A stretch of 64,000 nt of DNA from Occultella aeris (GTDB taxonomy: Bacteria; Actinomycetota; Actinomycetes; Actinomycetales; Beutenbergiaceae): positions 1-64,000 of the forward strand of contig NZ_CACRYJ010000011.1 in assembly GCF_902703175.1 (NCBI RefSeq), written 5' to 3'. The position numbers and the translations under genes were made by a program. This document shows, in pieces, positions 50,828 to 59,234 of this stretch. The number at the start of each line of letters is the position of its first letter. Positions within the stretch are counted from its first letter, which is position 1. Under the pieces are notes generated by a model, which searched no databases, was not told where the DNA came from, and worked only from the letters and a program-made list of their open reading frames with translations.

Positions 50828-52465
50828 TCAGACGACGGCCCCGGCAGCGTCCCGCCAGGCCGAGCCATCGGACCAGATCGGCTTGTGCAAGGTGGTGTCG
50901 TAGAGGTTCCCGCCAATCCCGACGCTGGCGGCCGTGGGGCGCGACACGGTCGGGAGTGCGGGTGCCCGGAACCCTGCCCCGCCTGAGGTCTGGGCAGCGC
51001 CGACGATGGTGTTGCCGACCGCGAGGGTGCTGACACCCTGGGCACCGATCACGCCGTAGATCATCACGCCGCCGCGATCGTCCGCGATCTGGTTGAGCGC
51101 GATCGTGGTGTTCGTGCAACCGGCGGCGGCCGGCGCGAACGGCCCGATGCCGGTGTTGCGGTAGGTCGCGTCCGGCGGGATGGGGGTGACGCCGTCCACA
51201 TAGGTCGCTGAGCCCGGGTTGTGGACAGTGTTGCCGATGATGCTGATCTGGTCCGTGCCATGCATCAGCACGCCGGCGCGGTCGGCATTGCTGATCGTGT
51301 TGCCGATGATCTGGATGCGCTGCGCGAGCCGCTCGTAGTCGGCCTGATTGCCCGAGCTCGTCGCCTCCGAATGGGTCAGCGGCATCCCGGCCACCATCAC
51401 GCCGACACCGTAGATGGGACCGTTCCCGTCGCTCTCCCAGGTGCCGTAGCCCCGTAGGACGCCGTCGATGACATTGGCCTGGACCAGGGCGTCGGTGGTC
51501 CCCTTGGTGAGCTGGATGCCGCAGAGCGCGCTGTCCAGCACCGTGTTCGCGACGATCGTGATCTGGCTCGGGCCAGGATCGTCGCCGAAGCCGCCGGCGA
51601 AGATCCCCGCAGCGAAGGACCCGATGATCGTGTTCCCGACGCAGACGACCTCTGAGCATCCGCGCGAGAGCGAGACGCCGTTGTCCGCGCACCACTCGAC
51701 CCGGTTGCCGATGAAGTGCACCGACGTGCAGAACGTGAAGCCGATGTCCAGGCACCGCCGCGCGTAGCAGTCGCGCACGACGACGTTGCGCACGCCCTTG
51801 AGCAGGATCGGCAGGCCGTCCGTTCCGTAGAAGCGACAGTTCTCGATCGTGACCCCGTCCACTACGGCATGTCCGGACGCGGTGGGGTCGTCCGCGCCGA
51901 GCGCGTAGATCGCGGTCCGCAAGTAGCCGCCGGCTGGGAACGGCCGTGGCTGCGCGCCGTCGCGCGCATGGGCTTCCGGCTCCGGGCTCAGCATGCCCCC
52001 GTGGAATCCGAGGTTGCGCAGCGTCACGCGGGCAGTCGCGGCTGTGCCGCCGATCACGAACAGGTTGTTCAGCGCGGTGGCCCGGGCCGGGTCGACGCGC
52101 AGCGTCGTGGACGTCGGTCCTAGCCCTTCGATCGTAAGGTCCTGGAACCCGGTCAGGTTGAGCGGCTGGGTGAGGTGGTACGACGCGCCGCTCGCGATCA
52201 CGTGGGAGGGCCCGGGGAGAGCAGCGGCGGCGTTGAGGGCGGCCTGCCACGCCTCCTGGTCGGTGGTCGTCGACGCCGGATAGTGGTCCTCGACCAGGAC
52301 CCGGCCCGACGGCGGTGGGTCGGCATGGGCAGGGCGGCTCGCCGCGAGCACTGCGGCGAGAGCGCCCGCGCCCGCGAGTCCGGCCAGGAGACCACGGCGG
52401 GTGGCCGTTGCGCCGCCTACCGTGTCGATGTGCGCGCCATCCTCGGGCCTCACGTTCGTGATCAT
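50828..52465 (-). CDS. Secreted right-handed parallel beta-helix protein
   Basis: 545-residue exported protein. The N-terminus 'ATRRGLLAGLAGAGALAAVLAAS' region is a twin-Arg-like signal peptide ending near 'PAHADPPP'. The mature part is a long run of beta-helix coils marked by repeating Asn-Thr steps: 'FIGNRVEW', 'CVGNTIIG', 'IVANTVLD', 'VQANVIDG', 'IIGNTISN', 'IIGNTVHN' and 'AVGNTIVG'. This architecture is shared by pectate lyases, polygalacturonases and epimerases, but I cannot identify a catalytic set. Start 52465 has GAAGGAG six bases upstream. It diverges from the SGNH esterase gene, and its location suggests extracellular action on a plant or bacterial glycan. Confidence 0.85.
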   Translation of the reverse strand: MITNVRPEDGAHIDTVGGATATRRGLLAGLAGAGALAAVLAASRPAHADPPPSGRVLVEDHYPASTTTDQEAWQAALNAAAALPGPSHVIASGASYHLTQPLNLTGFQDLTIEGLGPTSTTLRVDPARATALNNLFVIGGTAATARVTLRNLGFHGGMLSPEPEAHARDGAQPRPFPAGGYLRTAIYALGADDPTASGHAVVDGVTIENCRFYGTDGLPILLKGVRNVVVRDCYARRCLDIGFTFCTSVHFIGNRVEWCADNGVSLSRGCSEVVCVGNTIIGSFAAGIFAGGFGDDPGPSQITIVANTVLDSALCGIQLTKGTTDALVQANVIDGVLRGYGTWESDGNGPIYGVGVMVAGMPLTHSEATSSGNQADYERLAQRIQIIGNTISNADRAGVLMHGTDQISIIGNTVHNPGSATYVDGVTPIPPDATYRNTGIGPFAPAAAGCTNTTIALNQIADDRGGVMIYGVIGAQGVSTLAVGNTIVGAAQTSGGAGFRAPALPTVSRPTAASVGIGGNLYDTTLHKPIWSDGSAWRDAAGAVV

Positions 52466-52510
52466 CTCGTCTCCTTCGACGGACACCCTGCATGGCGTAC
52501 GCCACGGGTG

Positions 52511-52523
52511 GGTGATGATCACC
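52511..52523. promoter_or_regulatory. Palindromic operator candidate between beta-helix and esterase genes
   Basis: GGTGATGATCACC is a perfect 6-1-6 inverted repeat in the divergent promoter region, close in form to GntR- or LacI-type sites. An AT-rich TTATAT follows. No dedicated regulator adjoins it; the AraC-type gene at 58363 is the nearest. Confidence 0.45.
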
Positions 52524-52575
52524 TTATATGGGTGACTGATCTACGTGCTAGCGCACTCGACCGGCGTAGACCGGC

Positions 52576-52588
52576 TAGGCTCGGCGCC
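52576..52588 (+). promoter_or_regulatory. -10 of a leaderless promoter for the SGNH esterase
   Basis: TAGGCT (52576-52581) is 7 bases before GTG 52589 and there is no Shine-Dalgarno. This supports the chosen start. Confidence 0.55.
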
Positions 52589-53599
52589 GTGACTGCTGAA
52601 GACGTCAGGGTGGGTCCGTCCGTCGAGAGTGCGATCTGGCGCGGTGCCGCCGACTGGGTCGCGGAGGGGGATCTCTGGCAGCCGTGGCGCCTGCTGTCGG
52701 CGCAGGCCGACCGCGCACATGCGCCGGACCTGATCAGGGTCGCCAGGATGGCGGCCGGGGTACGCGCGCAGGTGCGCACGGACGCCACCGAGATCCTGCT
52801 GCCGGTCGAGCACACCGACGGCGAGGGTCGTATCGACCTGGTCGTCGACGGCGACCTCGAGCGGCGTGTCGAGCTGCCCCAGGGCCGGTCCGAGGTGAGG
52901 CTCCCGCTCCCGGCCGGGGTCCATGATGTCGAACTCTGGCTCCCGCAGCTCGCCAACACACGCATCGGCGATCTCGTCCTGGTCGGCGCGAGCCTCGCCG
53001 AGCCGCCGACGCCGCGCCCGCGGTGGACGACATACGGCAGCTCGATCAGTCAGTGCGGTGCCGCGTTCGGGCCGAGCGAGACCTGGCCCGCACTCGTCGC
53101 CCGTCGGCTCGGCTGGGACCTGACCTGCCTCGGCTTCTCGGGCCAGTGTCACCTCGACCCGATCGCCGCGCGCACCATCGCCGCGGTGCCCGCCGACGTG
53201 ATCTCGCTCTGCCTGGGCATCAACATGATGGGTGGCGCCACGTTCAGCCCGCGCGCGTTCGCGCCGCACGTCTCGGGGTTCGTGGAGCAAGTGCGCCAGG
53301 CCCACCCGGACACCCCGATCCTGGTCATGACACCGATCGTGAGCCCGCCGCGCGAGCGGACCCCGAACGCCGTCGGCCTCACCCTGGAGTCGATGCGTGT
53401 GGCCATCGGCGAGGTCGTCGCCACGCTGGCGCGCACCGACCCGAACCTGCACCTGCTCGAGGGGCCGACCATCATCGGTACCGGCGACGTCCACCTCCTA
53501 CCCGACGACCTGCACCCCGACGGCGAGGGCTACCGGCTGATGGCCGAGCGGCTCGCACCGGTGCTCGCCCAACTGCCGCAGCCGGCTCTGGCACGCTAG
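52589..53599 (+). CDS. SGNH/GDSL-family esterase (carbohydrate esterase-like)
   Basis: 336-residue two-domain protein. Residues ~1-130 form a beta-sandwich that often precedes the hydrolase in carbohydrate acetyl-esterases. Residues ~140-336 are the SGNH domain: block I 'TTYGSSISQCG' (Ser), block II 'LGFSGQCHLD' (Gly), block III 'LGINMMGG' (Asn), and block V 'DDLHPDGEGY' (Asp, His). All four catalytic positions are filled. There is no signal peptide, so it likely removes acetyl or other esters from imported oligosaccharides. It is followed 30 bases later by the FGGY kinase gene. Confidence 0.9.
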   Translation: MTAEDVRVGPSVESAIWRGAADWVAEGDLWQPWRLLSAQADRAHAPDLIRVARMAAGVRAQVRTDATEILLPVEHTDGEGRIDLVVDGDLERRVELPQGRSEVRLPLPAGVHDVELWLPQLANTRIGDLVLVGASLAEPPTPRPRWTTYGSSISQCGAAFGPSETWPALVARRLGWDLTCLGFSGQCHLDPIAARTIAAVPADVISLCLGINMMGGATFSPRAFAPHVSGFVEQVRQAHPDTPILVMTPIVSPPRERTPNAVGLTLESMRVAIGEVVATLARTDPNLHLLEGPTIIGTGDVHLLPDDLHPDGEGYRLMAERLAPVLAQLPQPALAR

Positions 53600-53629
53600 C
53601 GCCGGCCCCGGACGGTGAGGACAAGGTCG

Positions 53630-55117
53630 ATGGCGTCCGGCCAGCACAAGATCAGCCCAGCGGCCGCGATCGACCCGCTCGTCCTCGGGCTCGACGTCGG
53701 CTCCACAGCATCCCGCGGCGGGCTCTACGACGCCGCCGCCCGCCCGCTCGAGGGACCGAAGGCGAAGGTCCCGCACGCGTTCACCACGGCAGGCGACGGC
53801 ACCAGCGAGATCGATGCGGATGCCGTCGTCGATGAGATCGAGCAGATCCTCGACCTGCTCGCGACGCCGGACCTGAAGGGGCGGATCGGCGGAGTCGCCA
53901 TCGACACGTTCTCCGCCTCGCTGGTCGGCGTCGACACCGCGGGCCGCGCCGTCACGCCGTGCTACACCTACGCCGACTCCCGCTGCACCGCCCAGGTGCG
54001 CGAGCTGCGCGAGGAGCTCGACGAGGCCGAGGTGCTCCAACGAACCGGGACCCGGATCCACAGCAGCTACCTGCCGGCGCGGCTGCGCTGGTTGGCCGCC
54101 ACCGACCGGGCGAGGTTCAACGCCGTCGACCGCTGGATGTCCCTCGGCGAGTACCTCCATCTGCGGATCATCGGCACGGCGGTGGTGGGTACCGCGGCCG
54201 CGGCGTGGACCGGCTTGCTGGACCGGCGCACCGGCACCTGGGACGTGGCGATGGTCGAGGCGTCCGGGATCGACGTCCGCACACTGTCCCCGGTGCACGA
54301 CCCGGACGATCCGGTCCGCGAGGTGAGAGGCGGCGTCGCGAAGCGGTGGCCGGCGCTCGCGGGGGCCCTCTGGTACCCGGTGATCGGCGACGGGCTCGCC
54401 GCGAACGTCGGCGTCGGGGCGACTGCGGAGGGCACCGTGGGGCTGTCCGCCGCCACGAGCGGAGCGATGCGGGTGCTCCTGCACCACCTCCCCGAGACGA
54501 TCCCCGATGGGCTCTGGTGCTATCGGGTCGACGCCCGCCGCAGCCTGCTCGGCGGCGCACTGAACGATGTGGGCCGCGTGGTCACCTGGCTCGACGCCAC
54601 GCTGCGGGTACCCGAGGACCTCGAGGCCACGCTCACCGCGGAGCCGGACCCGGCCACCCCGAGCGTGCTGCCCTACCTGAGCGGGGAACGCAGCACCGGG
54701 TGGGCGGCGGGCGCCAGGGCGACCATCACCGATGTGGGCGCCACGGCCACGGCGGACCTGATCTACCGGGGTGCGATGGAGGGCGTCGCGCTCAGCTACG
54801 CGCGGGTCGCGGACGCCCTCGCCGGCGCCGCCGGCGGGCGCGCCCGTCAGATCCGGGCCGCCGGCCGGGTGGCGGCGGACCTGACCCCGTGGCTGCAGGT
54901 GGTCGCCGACGCGCTCGACGCGGACGTGCAGCACGTGACGAACAAGCGCACCACCCTGCGCGGCACCGCGCTGATCGCACTGGAGTCGCTCGCCCCGGGG
55001 GTCGAGCGGTCCGAACCGGACATCGGCGCCACGTTCGCTCCGGTGCCGGCCCGCCGGCGTTACTACGACGAGCGTGCCCAGCGGTACCAGGAGATCTACG
55101 AAGCGCTCGTGAAGTGA
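53630..55117 (+). CDS. FGGY-family carbohydrate kinase (gluconokinase-like)
   Basis: 495-residue sugar kinase with the two actin-like domains of the FGGY family. The first phosphate loop is 'LGLDVGSTASRGGLYD'. 'FSASLVGVDTAGRAVTPCYTYADSRC' region matches the gluconokinase branch, as do 'SAATSGAMRVLL' and 'LSGERSTGWAAGARATI'. It phosphorylates a sugar or sugar acid with ATP; gluconate or a related aldonate is the best guess. ATG 53630 is preferred over GTG 53615. It lies downstream of the esterase on the plus strand and converges with the PNPOx-like gene, within the uronide locus. Confidence 0.87.
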   Translation: MASGQHKISPAAAIDPLVLGLDVGSTASRGGLYDAAARPLEGPKAKVPHAFTTAGDGTSEIDADAVVDEIEQILDLLATPDLKGRIGGVAIDTFSASLVGVDTAGRAVTPCYTYADSRCTAQVRELREELDEAEVLQRTGTRIHSSYLPARLRWLAATDRARFNAVDRWMSLGEYLHLRIIGTAVVGTAAAAWTGLLDRRTGTWDVAMVEASGIDVRTLSPVHDPDDPVREVRGGVAKRWPALAGALWYPVIGDGLAANVGVGATAEGTVGLSAATSGAMRVLLHHLPETIPDGLWCYRVDARRSLLGGALNDVGRVVTWLDATLRVPEDLEATLTAEPDPATPSVLPYLSGERSTGWAAGARATITDVGATATADLIYRGAMEGVALSYARVADALAGAAGGRARQIRAAGRVAADLTPWLQVVADALDADVQHVTNKRTTLRGTALIALESLAPGVERSEPDIGATFAPVPARRRYYDERAQRYQEIYEALVK

Positions 55118-55138
55118 GCTCCCGGCCCGGGTGGGCTG

Positions 55139-55696
55139 TCAGACCTCGAGCAGCGATTCGGGAAGGTGGGCGTCGTAACCGTCGATCGAGGTGGCGTTCT
55201 TCTCCCGCTGGTAGCGCGCCAGGCCCTCCGGGCCCCGCCGGTCCGCCCACGAGTGCATCAGGTCCCGCTGACCGACGAAGTCGTACAGAGGAACGCCGAA
55301 GCCGCAGGAGGTCTGGCACTCGGCGACCGTGACGTCGTACACCTGCCGGGCCCCGAGCATGGGCGGGAACAGGTCGATGAGGTCGTCCCAGTCCTGGTCG
55401 CCCGGCTGCACCATGCGCGCGGTGCCGAACAGCCGGAGGATCCACGGCTTGCCCTCGAACGCGCAGAACATGATCGTGATGCGGGGGTCGATCGCCGTGT
55501 GCGCGGCCGTCTCGTTCCCGGACCCGGTGCCGTTCAGCCACGCGACCCGGTTCGGTCCGAGGATCCGGAACGAGTCCAGGCCCTTGGGGGAGACGTTCAC
55601 CCGACCATCCGCCGCCGCGGTCGCGACGAAGAACATCTGCTGGCGCTCGATGAACCGGATGAGTTGCGGTTCGATGGTGTCGTAGAAGGTGGCCAT
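55139..55696 (-). CDS. Pyridoxamine 5'-phosphate oxidase family protein
   Basis: 185-residue split-barrel flavoprotein-like protein. The N-terminal 'MFFVATAAADGRVNVSPKGLDSF' region is the FMN-binding strand pair, with 'RVAWLNGTGSGNETAAH' and 'ITIMFCAFEGKPWILRLFGTARMV' region following. It is of the general-stress/PNPOx-like type and not true PdxH. Cofactor (FMN or F420) and substrate are unknown. It is the last gene on the minus strand of the uronide operon, 25 bases after GH105, but may be a bystander there. Confidence 0.88.
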   Translation of the reverse strand: MATFYDTIEPQLIRFIERQQMFFVATAAADGRVNVSPKGLDSFRILGPNRVAWLNGTGSGNETAAHTAIDPRITIMFCAFEGKPWILRLFGTARMVQPGDQDWDDLIDLFPPMLGARQVYDVTVAECQTSCGFGVPLYDFVGQRDLMHSWADRRGPEGLARYQREKNATSIDGYDAHLPESLLEV

Positions 55697-55720
55697 ACGC
55701 CATCTTCTCGCATCGAGTGG

Positions 55721-56818
55721 TCAGCTGGGATCGCCGGTCGTCCGGTCCCGGGCGCCGAGCGCGACCCGGTCCACGCCGTTCAGGTGCGCCTCGACCAGGG
55801 CGAGCATGAAGGGGCCGAAGCTGTGCGGCTCGTCCCGGTAGGGCTCCTTGGCGAGGTAGGCCGCGACGGTGCCCTTCGCCTCACCCTCACCCGGGCACAG
55901 ACAACCGGGGCAGGACAGTTCGGTGGAGCCGTCCTCGTTGATCGCGTGGGCGGCGAGTCCGGCGATGCCGAGACGGAACGCCTCCCCGTAGGTCGCCTCG
56001 TCGAGGACCCCGAGACGAAGGCCGAGCCCGTACCCGTACAGGATCAGGGCGGTGCCGGAGGACTCCTCCCACGCGTGCGGGTCGTTGATCTCCTGGCGCC
56101 ACAGACCACGCTCGGACTGGTGCGGCAGCATCGCAGCGGAGAGGGCGACGAAGCGCTCCAACACGTCCGGTCGGCGCGGGTGGTCCTCGGGCAGCCCGGC
56201 CACGAGCTCGGTGAGTGCGATGTAGCCCCAGCCGTTCCCACGGCTCCAGTGGTCCTCGGAGAGCAGGCCCGGCCCGACGAAGTTCTTGCACTGGTGCAGC
56301 AGCCCGTTCGAGGGGTCGAGGAACTCGTCGTACATGGCCACCGTCTGGTGCACCGCCTCGTCGAAGTAGCGGCGCTCGTCGAGGGCCTGGCCGGCGAACA
56401 CGAGGTACATCGAGGCGGCCATCGCGGCGTCGATCCAGATCTGGTTCAGATCGGCGGTGCGGGGCATGACCAGGATCCCGGCGGCGTCGCGCGGGGCGGT
56501 CAGGAGTTCCTCGGCGTACTCGCGCACCGCCTCGGCCCGGTCCGGCATCCGCCCACGGGCCACGGCGAACGCCTGCGGGATGCCGCCGATCCGATAGGAC
56601 GGGAAGTTGTAGCGAGGGTGGTCGATCTCGTCCGGGAACCGGCGCAGGATCCGCTCGACCCGGTCCCAGAGCTCCTCATCATCTCCGTCCTGGGCCGTGC
56701 GGGCGAGTCCGTAGATGGCGAGCAGGCCGTAGTAGGCCTTGACCTCGGCGATGCTCTCGTAGTGATCGTAGAGCTGGACGGCGGCCTCGAGAGGCGCGGT
56801 GCGCACGTCGACGGGCAT
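55721..56818 (-). CDS. Unsaturated rhamnogalacturonyl hydrolase-like, glycoside hydrolase family 105
   Basis: 365-residue (alpha/alpha)6-barrel protein of GH88/GH105 type. These hydrolyse the unsaturated uronate left at the non-reducing end by polysaccharide lyases. Marks are 'RTADLNQIWIDAAMAASMYLVFAG' region (catalytic Asp), 'LLSEDHWSRGNGWGYIALTELV' region and 'AWEESSGTALILYGYGLGLR'. A Cys-rich 'LSCPGCLCPGEG' loop near residue 305 is unusual for the family. No signal peptide, so it is cytoplasmic. It sits in a run with the SDR (31-base gap) and RraA-like genes downstream of the Dpp-type transporter, which suggests import of unsaturated oligosaccharides and their cleavage here. Confidence 0.9.
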   Translation of the reverse strand: MPVDVRTAPLEAAVQLYDHYESIAEVKAYYGLLAIYGLARTAQDGDDEELWDRVERILRRFPDEIDHPRYNFPSYRIGGIPQAFAVARGRMPDRAEAVREYAEELLTAPRDAAGILVMPRTADLNQIWIDAAMAASMYLVFAGQALDERRYFDEAVHQTVAMYDEFLDPSNGLLHQCKNFVGPGLLSEDHWSRGNGWGYIALTELVAGLPEDHPRRPDVLERFVALSAAMLPHQSERGLWRQEINDPHAWEESSGTALILYGYGLGLRLGVLDEATYGEAFRLGIAGLAAHAINEDGSTELSCPGCLCPGEGEAKGTVAAYLAKEPYRDEPHSFGPFMLALVEAHLNGVDRVALGARDRTTGDPS

Positions 56819-56848
56819 GGATCTCTCCTGGTTGCGGTGGTCGGCGGA

Positions 56849-57556
56849 TCAGGGATGGAACGGTTCGAACTCGACGGCGCTGATCTGCACGGTCGACGGG
56901 GCATTGAGGACGAACATGATCACGTCCACGACGTCCTCGGCGGACATGAGCTTGCTGCGGTCCACCGGCCGGTCCCCCCAGAACGGCGTGTCCGTGCCGC
57001 CGGGGTTGAGCGCGGTGACCCGGATGCGCCGCTGCTTGACCTGCAGCGCGAACGCGCGGGTGAACATGTCCAGGGCCGCCTTCGCCGTGCAGTACAACGG
57101 AGCGGTCGCATTCGGCCGTAGCCCGGCGACGGAGCTGACGTTGATCACGGCTCCGCCGGCGTCGGGGTCGATCAGGGGCACGGCGTGCTTGGACGCCAGG
57201 AAGGCGGACGTCACGTTCGCGTGCCAGATCTGTTCGAAGTCCGCCAGGCTTGTCTCGACGATCTGCCCGGGCCGCGACAGCCCGGCCACGTTGACCAGTG
57301 CGTCGAGGGAACCCAGGTGCTCGCGGGCGCCCTCGAAGAACGACTCGACGGATGGCTCGTCCGCGAGGTCGGCGCTCTGGGCCCAGAGCCCGTCTCCCGG
57401 TCCACCCAGCTCCCGCACGAGTCCGTCGAGCCGCTCGGGGTCCCGGCTGGTCAGCGCGAGCCGCGCGCCGGCCGCGTGCAGGCGGCGGGCCAATGCGGAT
57501 CCGATGCCACCGGCGGCACCGGTCACCACCACGCGCACCTTGTCCAGATTCGTCAC
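56849..57556 (-). CDS. Short-chain dehydrogenase/reductase
   Basis: 235-residue classical SDR. The cofactor motif is 'VVVTGAAGGIGSALARRL', followed by 'LVNVAGLSRPG' and the active site Ser in 'INVSSVAGLRP' with 'LYCTAKAAL' (Tyr, Lys). It uses NAD(P)H to interconvert an alcohol and a ketone. In this operon, between GH105 and the RraA-like gene, it may reduce or oxidise the keto-deoxy sugar released from an unsaturated uronate; this is inferred from context only. Start GTG 57556 lies 17 bases after the RraA-like stop, with GAGAGGAA upstream. Confidence 0.9.
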   Translation of the reverse strand: MTNLDKVRVVVTGAAGGIGSALARRLHAAGARLALTSRDPERLDGLVRELGGPGDGLWAQSADLADEPSVESFFEGAREHLGSLDALVNVAGLSRPGQIVETSLADFEQIWHANVTSAFLASKHAVPLIDPDAGGAVINVSSVAGLRPNATAPLYCTAKAALDMFTRAFALQVKQRRIRVTALNPGGTDTPFWGDRPVDRSKLMSAEDVVDVIMFVLNAPSTVQISAVEFEPFHP

Positions 57557-57572
57557 GTCTACCCGGTTCCTC

Positions 57573-58238
57573 TCAGAAGTACCCGCCGCGCGAGACGATC
57601 TCGCCCGGTGTCGCGCCCTCGTCGACCATCTGCTTGATCTCGACCTCGTGGCGCAGGATCGCCTCGGCATCGCCGAGCACCCGTTCGGCCAGTTCGGCCG
57701 GCACGATGATCACGCCGTCGAGGTCACCGAGGACCAGGTCGCCGGGGCGGATCGTGACGCCGCCGATGGCGATCTCGGTTCCCCACGAGGTGAGCCGGAA
57801 CCGGCCCATCATCCCGTTCGAACTCCGGTACCGGGTGAAGACCGGAAACTTCTGAGGCAGGACTTTATCCGTATCGCGGACACCGCCGTCGATGACGGCG
57901 CCGCGGCAGCCGCGTCGGATCGCGGCCATGGTCATGACTTCGCCCCACTGCGCCGACTCGTTGTCGCCACCGGTGGCCCAGACACACACGGCGCCGTCGG
58001 GGATCGCCTCGAGCATGGCCGCGCGGTCGGGCATGTCGTTCGCGCCGTCGCGGCTGCGTTCCCCGCTGATCGTGAAGGCGAACCCGGCGATCTTCATCCC
58101 TTCCTGGAGCGGAACGATCTCGTGCGGGAGCGTCTGGTCGAGGAGCCCCTCGGAGCGGAGGACGTCGTTCACGATGGCGGTCGAGACCCGCTCGTAGCGG
58201 GCGAACAACTCGACCGGACTGGTCTGAGGTAACGTCAA
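57573..58238 (-). CDS. RraA-like / 4-hydroxy-4-methyl-2-oxoglutarate aldolase-type protein
   Basis: 221-residue RraA-fold protein. Family marks are 'VSTAIVNDVLRSEGLL', 'ANDMPDRAAMLEAIPDGAVCVWATGG' region and 'GAVIDGGVRDTDKV' (Gly/Arg/Asp active-site loop), with 'GVTIRPGDLVLGDLDGVIIVP'. Bacterial members include class II pyruvate aldolases, HMG aldolase and oxaloacetate decarboxylases, so it may split a 2-keto acid from sugar-acid breakdown. The start is taken as TTG 58238 because GGAGG lies 6 bases upstream. The ATG at 58313 has no Shine-Dalgarno and falls inside a terminator-like hairpin. Followed closely by the SDR. Confidence 0.85.
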   Translation of the reverse strand: MTLPQTSPVELFARYERVSTAIVNDVLRSEGLLDQTLPHEIVPLQEGMKIAGFAFTISGERSRDGANDMPDRAAMLEAIPDGAVCVWATGGDNESAQWGEVMTMAAIRRGCRGAVIDGGVRDTDKVLPQKFPVFTRYRSSNGMMGRFRLTSWGTEIAIGGVTIRPGDLVLGDLDGVIIVPAELAERVLGDAEAILRHEVEIKQMVDEGATPGEIVSRGGYF

Positions 58239-58290
58239 CTCAACCTCCGTTGGGTACGTCGTCGTATCACTGACTGGTTGCCATGATGCC

Positions 58291-58318
58291 GGTCCCCGGG
58301 CTCCGGGAGCCATGGACC
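58291..58318 (-). terminator. Stem-loop between AraC-type and RraA-like genes
   Basis: GGTCC (58291-58295) pairs with GGACC (58314-58318), enclosing GGCTC-cgg-GAGCC (58299-58311). It follows the AraC-type gene by 45 bases on the minus strand and probably ends or attenuates the regulator transcript before the catabolic genes. Confidence 0.5.
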
Positions 58319-58362
58319 ACGCACCGAGGATTTGCACGAACCGAGGACTGCGCCGGTGTGGT

Positions 58363-59178
58363 TCATCGCTTCGTGTACTCCGACGGATTGGTGCCCGTCA
58401 CCTTCTTGAACAGCCTGCTGAAGTAGTAGATGTCGGCGAACCCGGTGCGGGCTGCGGCCTCGGTGACGTTGCACTCCCCGCTGAGCAGGAACTCCTTCGC
58501 CTTGCTGATCTTGATCTTGTGGTGGTACTCCTTCACGGTGAGTCCCGTGAAGGCCTTGAACAGGGCTCGGAAGTGGGAGGCGCTGAGCCCGGCCCCTTCG
58601 GCCAGGGCCTCCACCGGGTAGGTGCGGTCGTAGTTCTCCCGCATCGTCTCGATGATGCTCACGATCTTCTGGGTGTGCGGGCTGTACAGGCGCGGCTGGG
58701 TCTGCTCGCGGATCAGGGTGTAGATGCCGGTCATCGTCAGGGCCCGGCAGCGCACCAGGTGACCGGGCTTCTTGTCCGTCCACGCCGCGTACATCTCCGG
58801 GAACAGGGCGGATGCCTGATCGGTGAAGGCGCCGCGCCAGTGATGGTGGAGCGACTCGAGCTGGGCCTGGGCGTCGCCGCGCGCGGACGACGCGTCGAAG
58901 CCGACCGTGATGAACGTCCAGGGGTCGTGCCTGTCGCTCGCCCCGGTGTGTGGCAGGCCCTTCGGGAAGAACATCATGTCTCCCTTGCGCACCTCGTACG
59001 TGCGCCCGTCGAACTCGTAGTGCGCAGCGCCGGACAGGGCGTAGACGAGCAGGTGTGAGAGCGGGTCCACGTAGTCCCGGGTGGGGGTGTGCCAGGCCGG
59101 GTCGGGCCCGCGGTGGATCACGAAGTCGATGCCGGTCACGAGGAAGTCGTAGTAGTCCGCGTAGATGTCGTCGGCCAT
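58363..59178 (-). CDS. AraC-family transcriptional regulator
   Basis: 271-residue regulator with an N-terminal cupin sensor ('YALSGAAHYEFDGRTYEVRKGDMMFFPKGLPH' region) and two C-terminal AraC helix-turn-helix motifs ('YPVEALAEGAGLSASHFRALF', then 'NVTEAAARTGFADIYYFSRLF' with the classic 'KKVTGTNPSEY'). AraC proteins of this size usually activate sugar genes when the cupin binds a sugar. It lies between the Dpp-type transporter and the uronide-degrading genes and is the likely regulator of both. Start ATG 59178 gives the conserved 'MADDIYADYYDFL'. Confidence 0.92.
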   Translation of the reverse strand: MADDIYADYYDFLVTGIDFVIHRGPDPAWHTPTRDYVDPLSHLLVYALSGAAHYEFDGRTYEVRKGDMMFFPKGLPHTGASDRHDPWTFITVGFDASSARGDAQAQLESLHHHWRGAFTDQASALFPEMYAAWTDKKPGHLVRCRALTMTGIYTLIREQTQPRLYSPHTQKIVSIIETMRENYDRTYPVEALAEGAGLSASHFRALFKAFTGLTVKEYHHKIKISKAKEFLLSGECNVTEAAARTGFADIYYFSRLFKKVTGTNPSEYTKR

Positions 59179-59234
59179 CAGCCAAGACTGCCCCAACACG
59201 GCTCGTTCGGTCGTGCGAGCGGTCGACCGGGCGA

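Noticed and set aside
53630-55117. Rhamnulokinase (RhaB) assignment for the FGGY kinase
   Set aside because: Tempting given the rhamnose theme, but the motif pattern ('TPCYTYADSRC', 'GERSTGW') is closer to gluconokinase-type FGGY proteins, and the gene is far from GH78.
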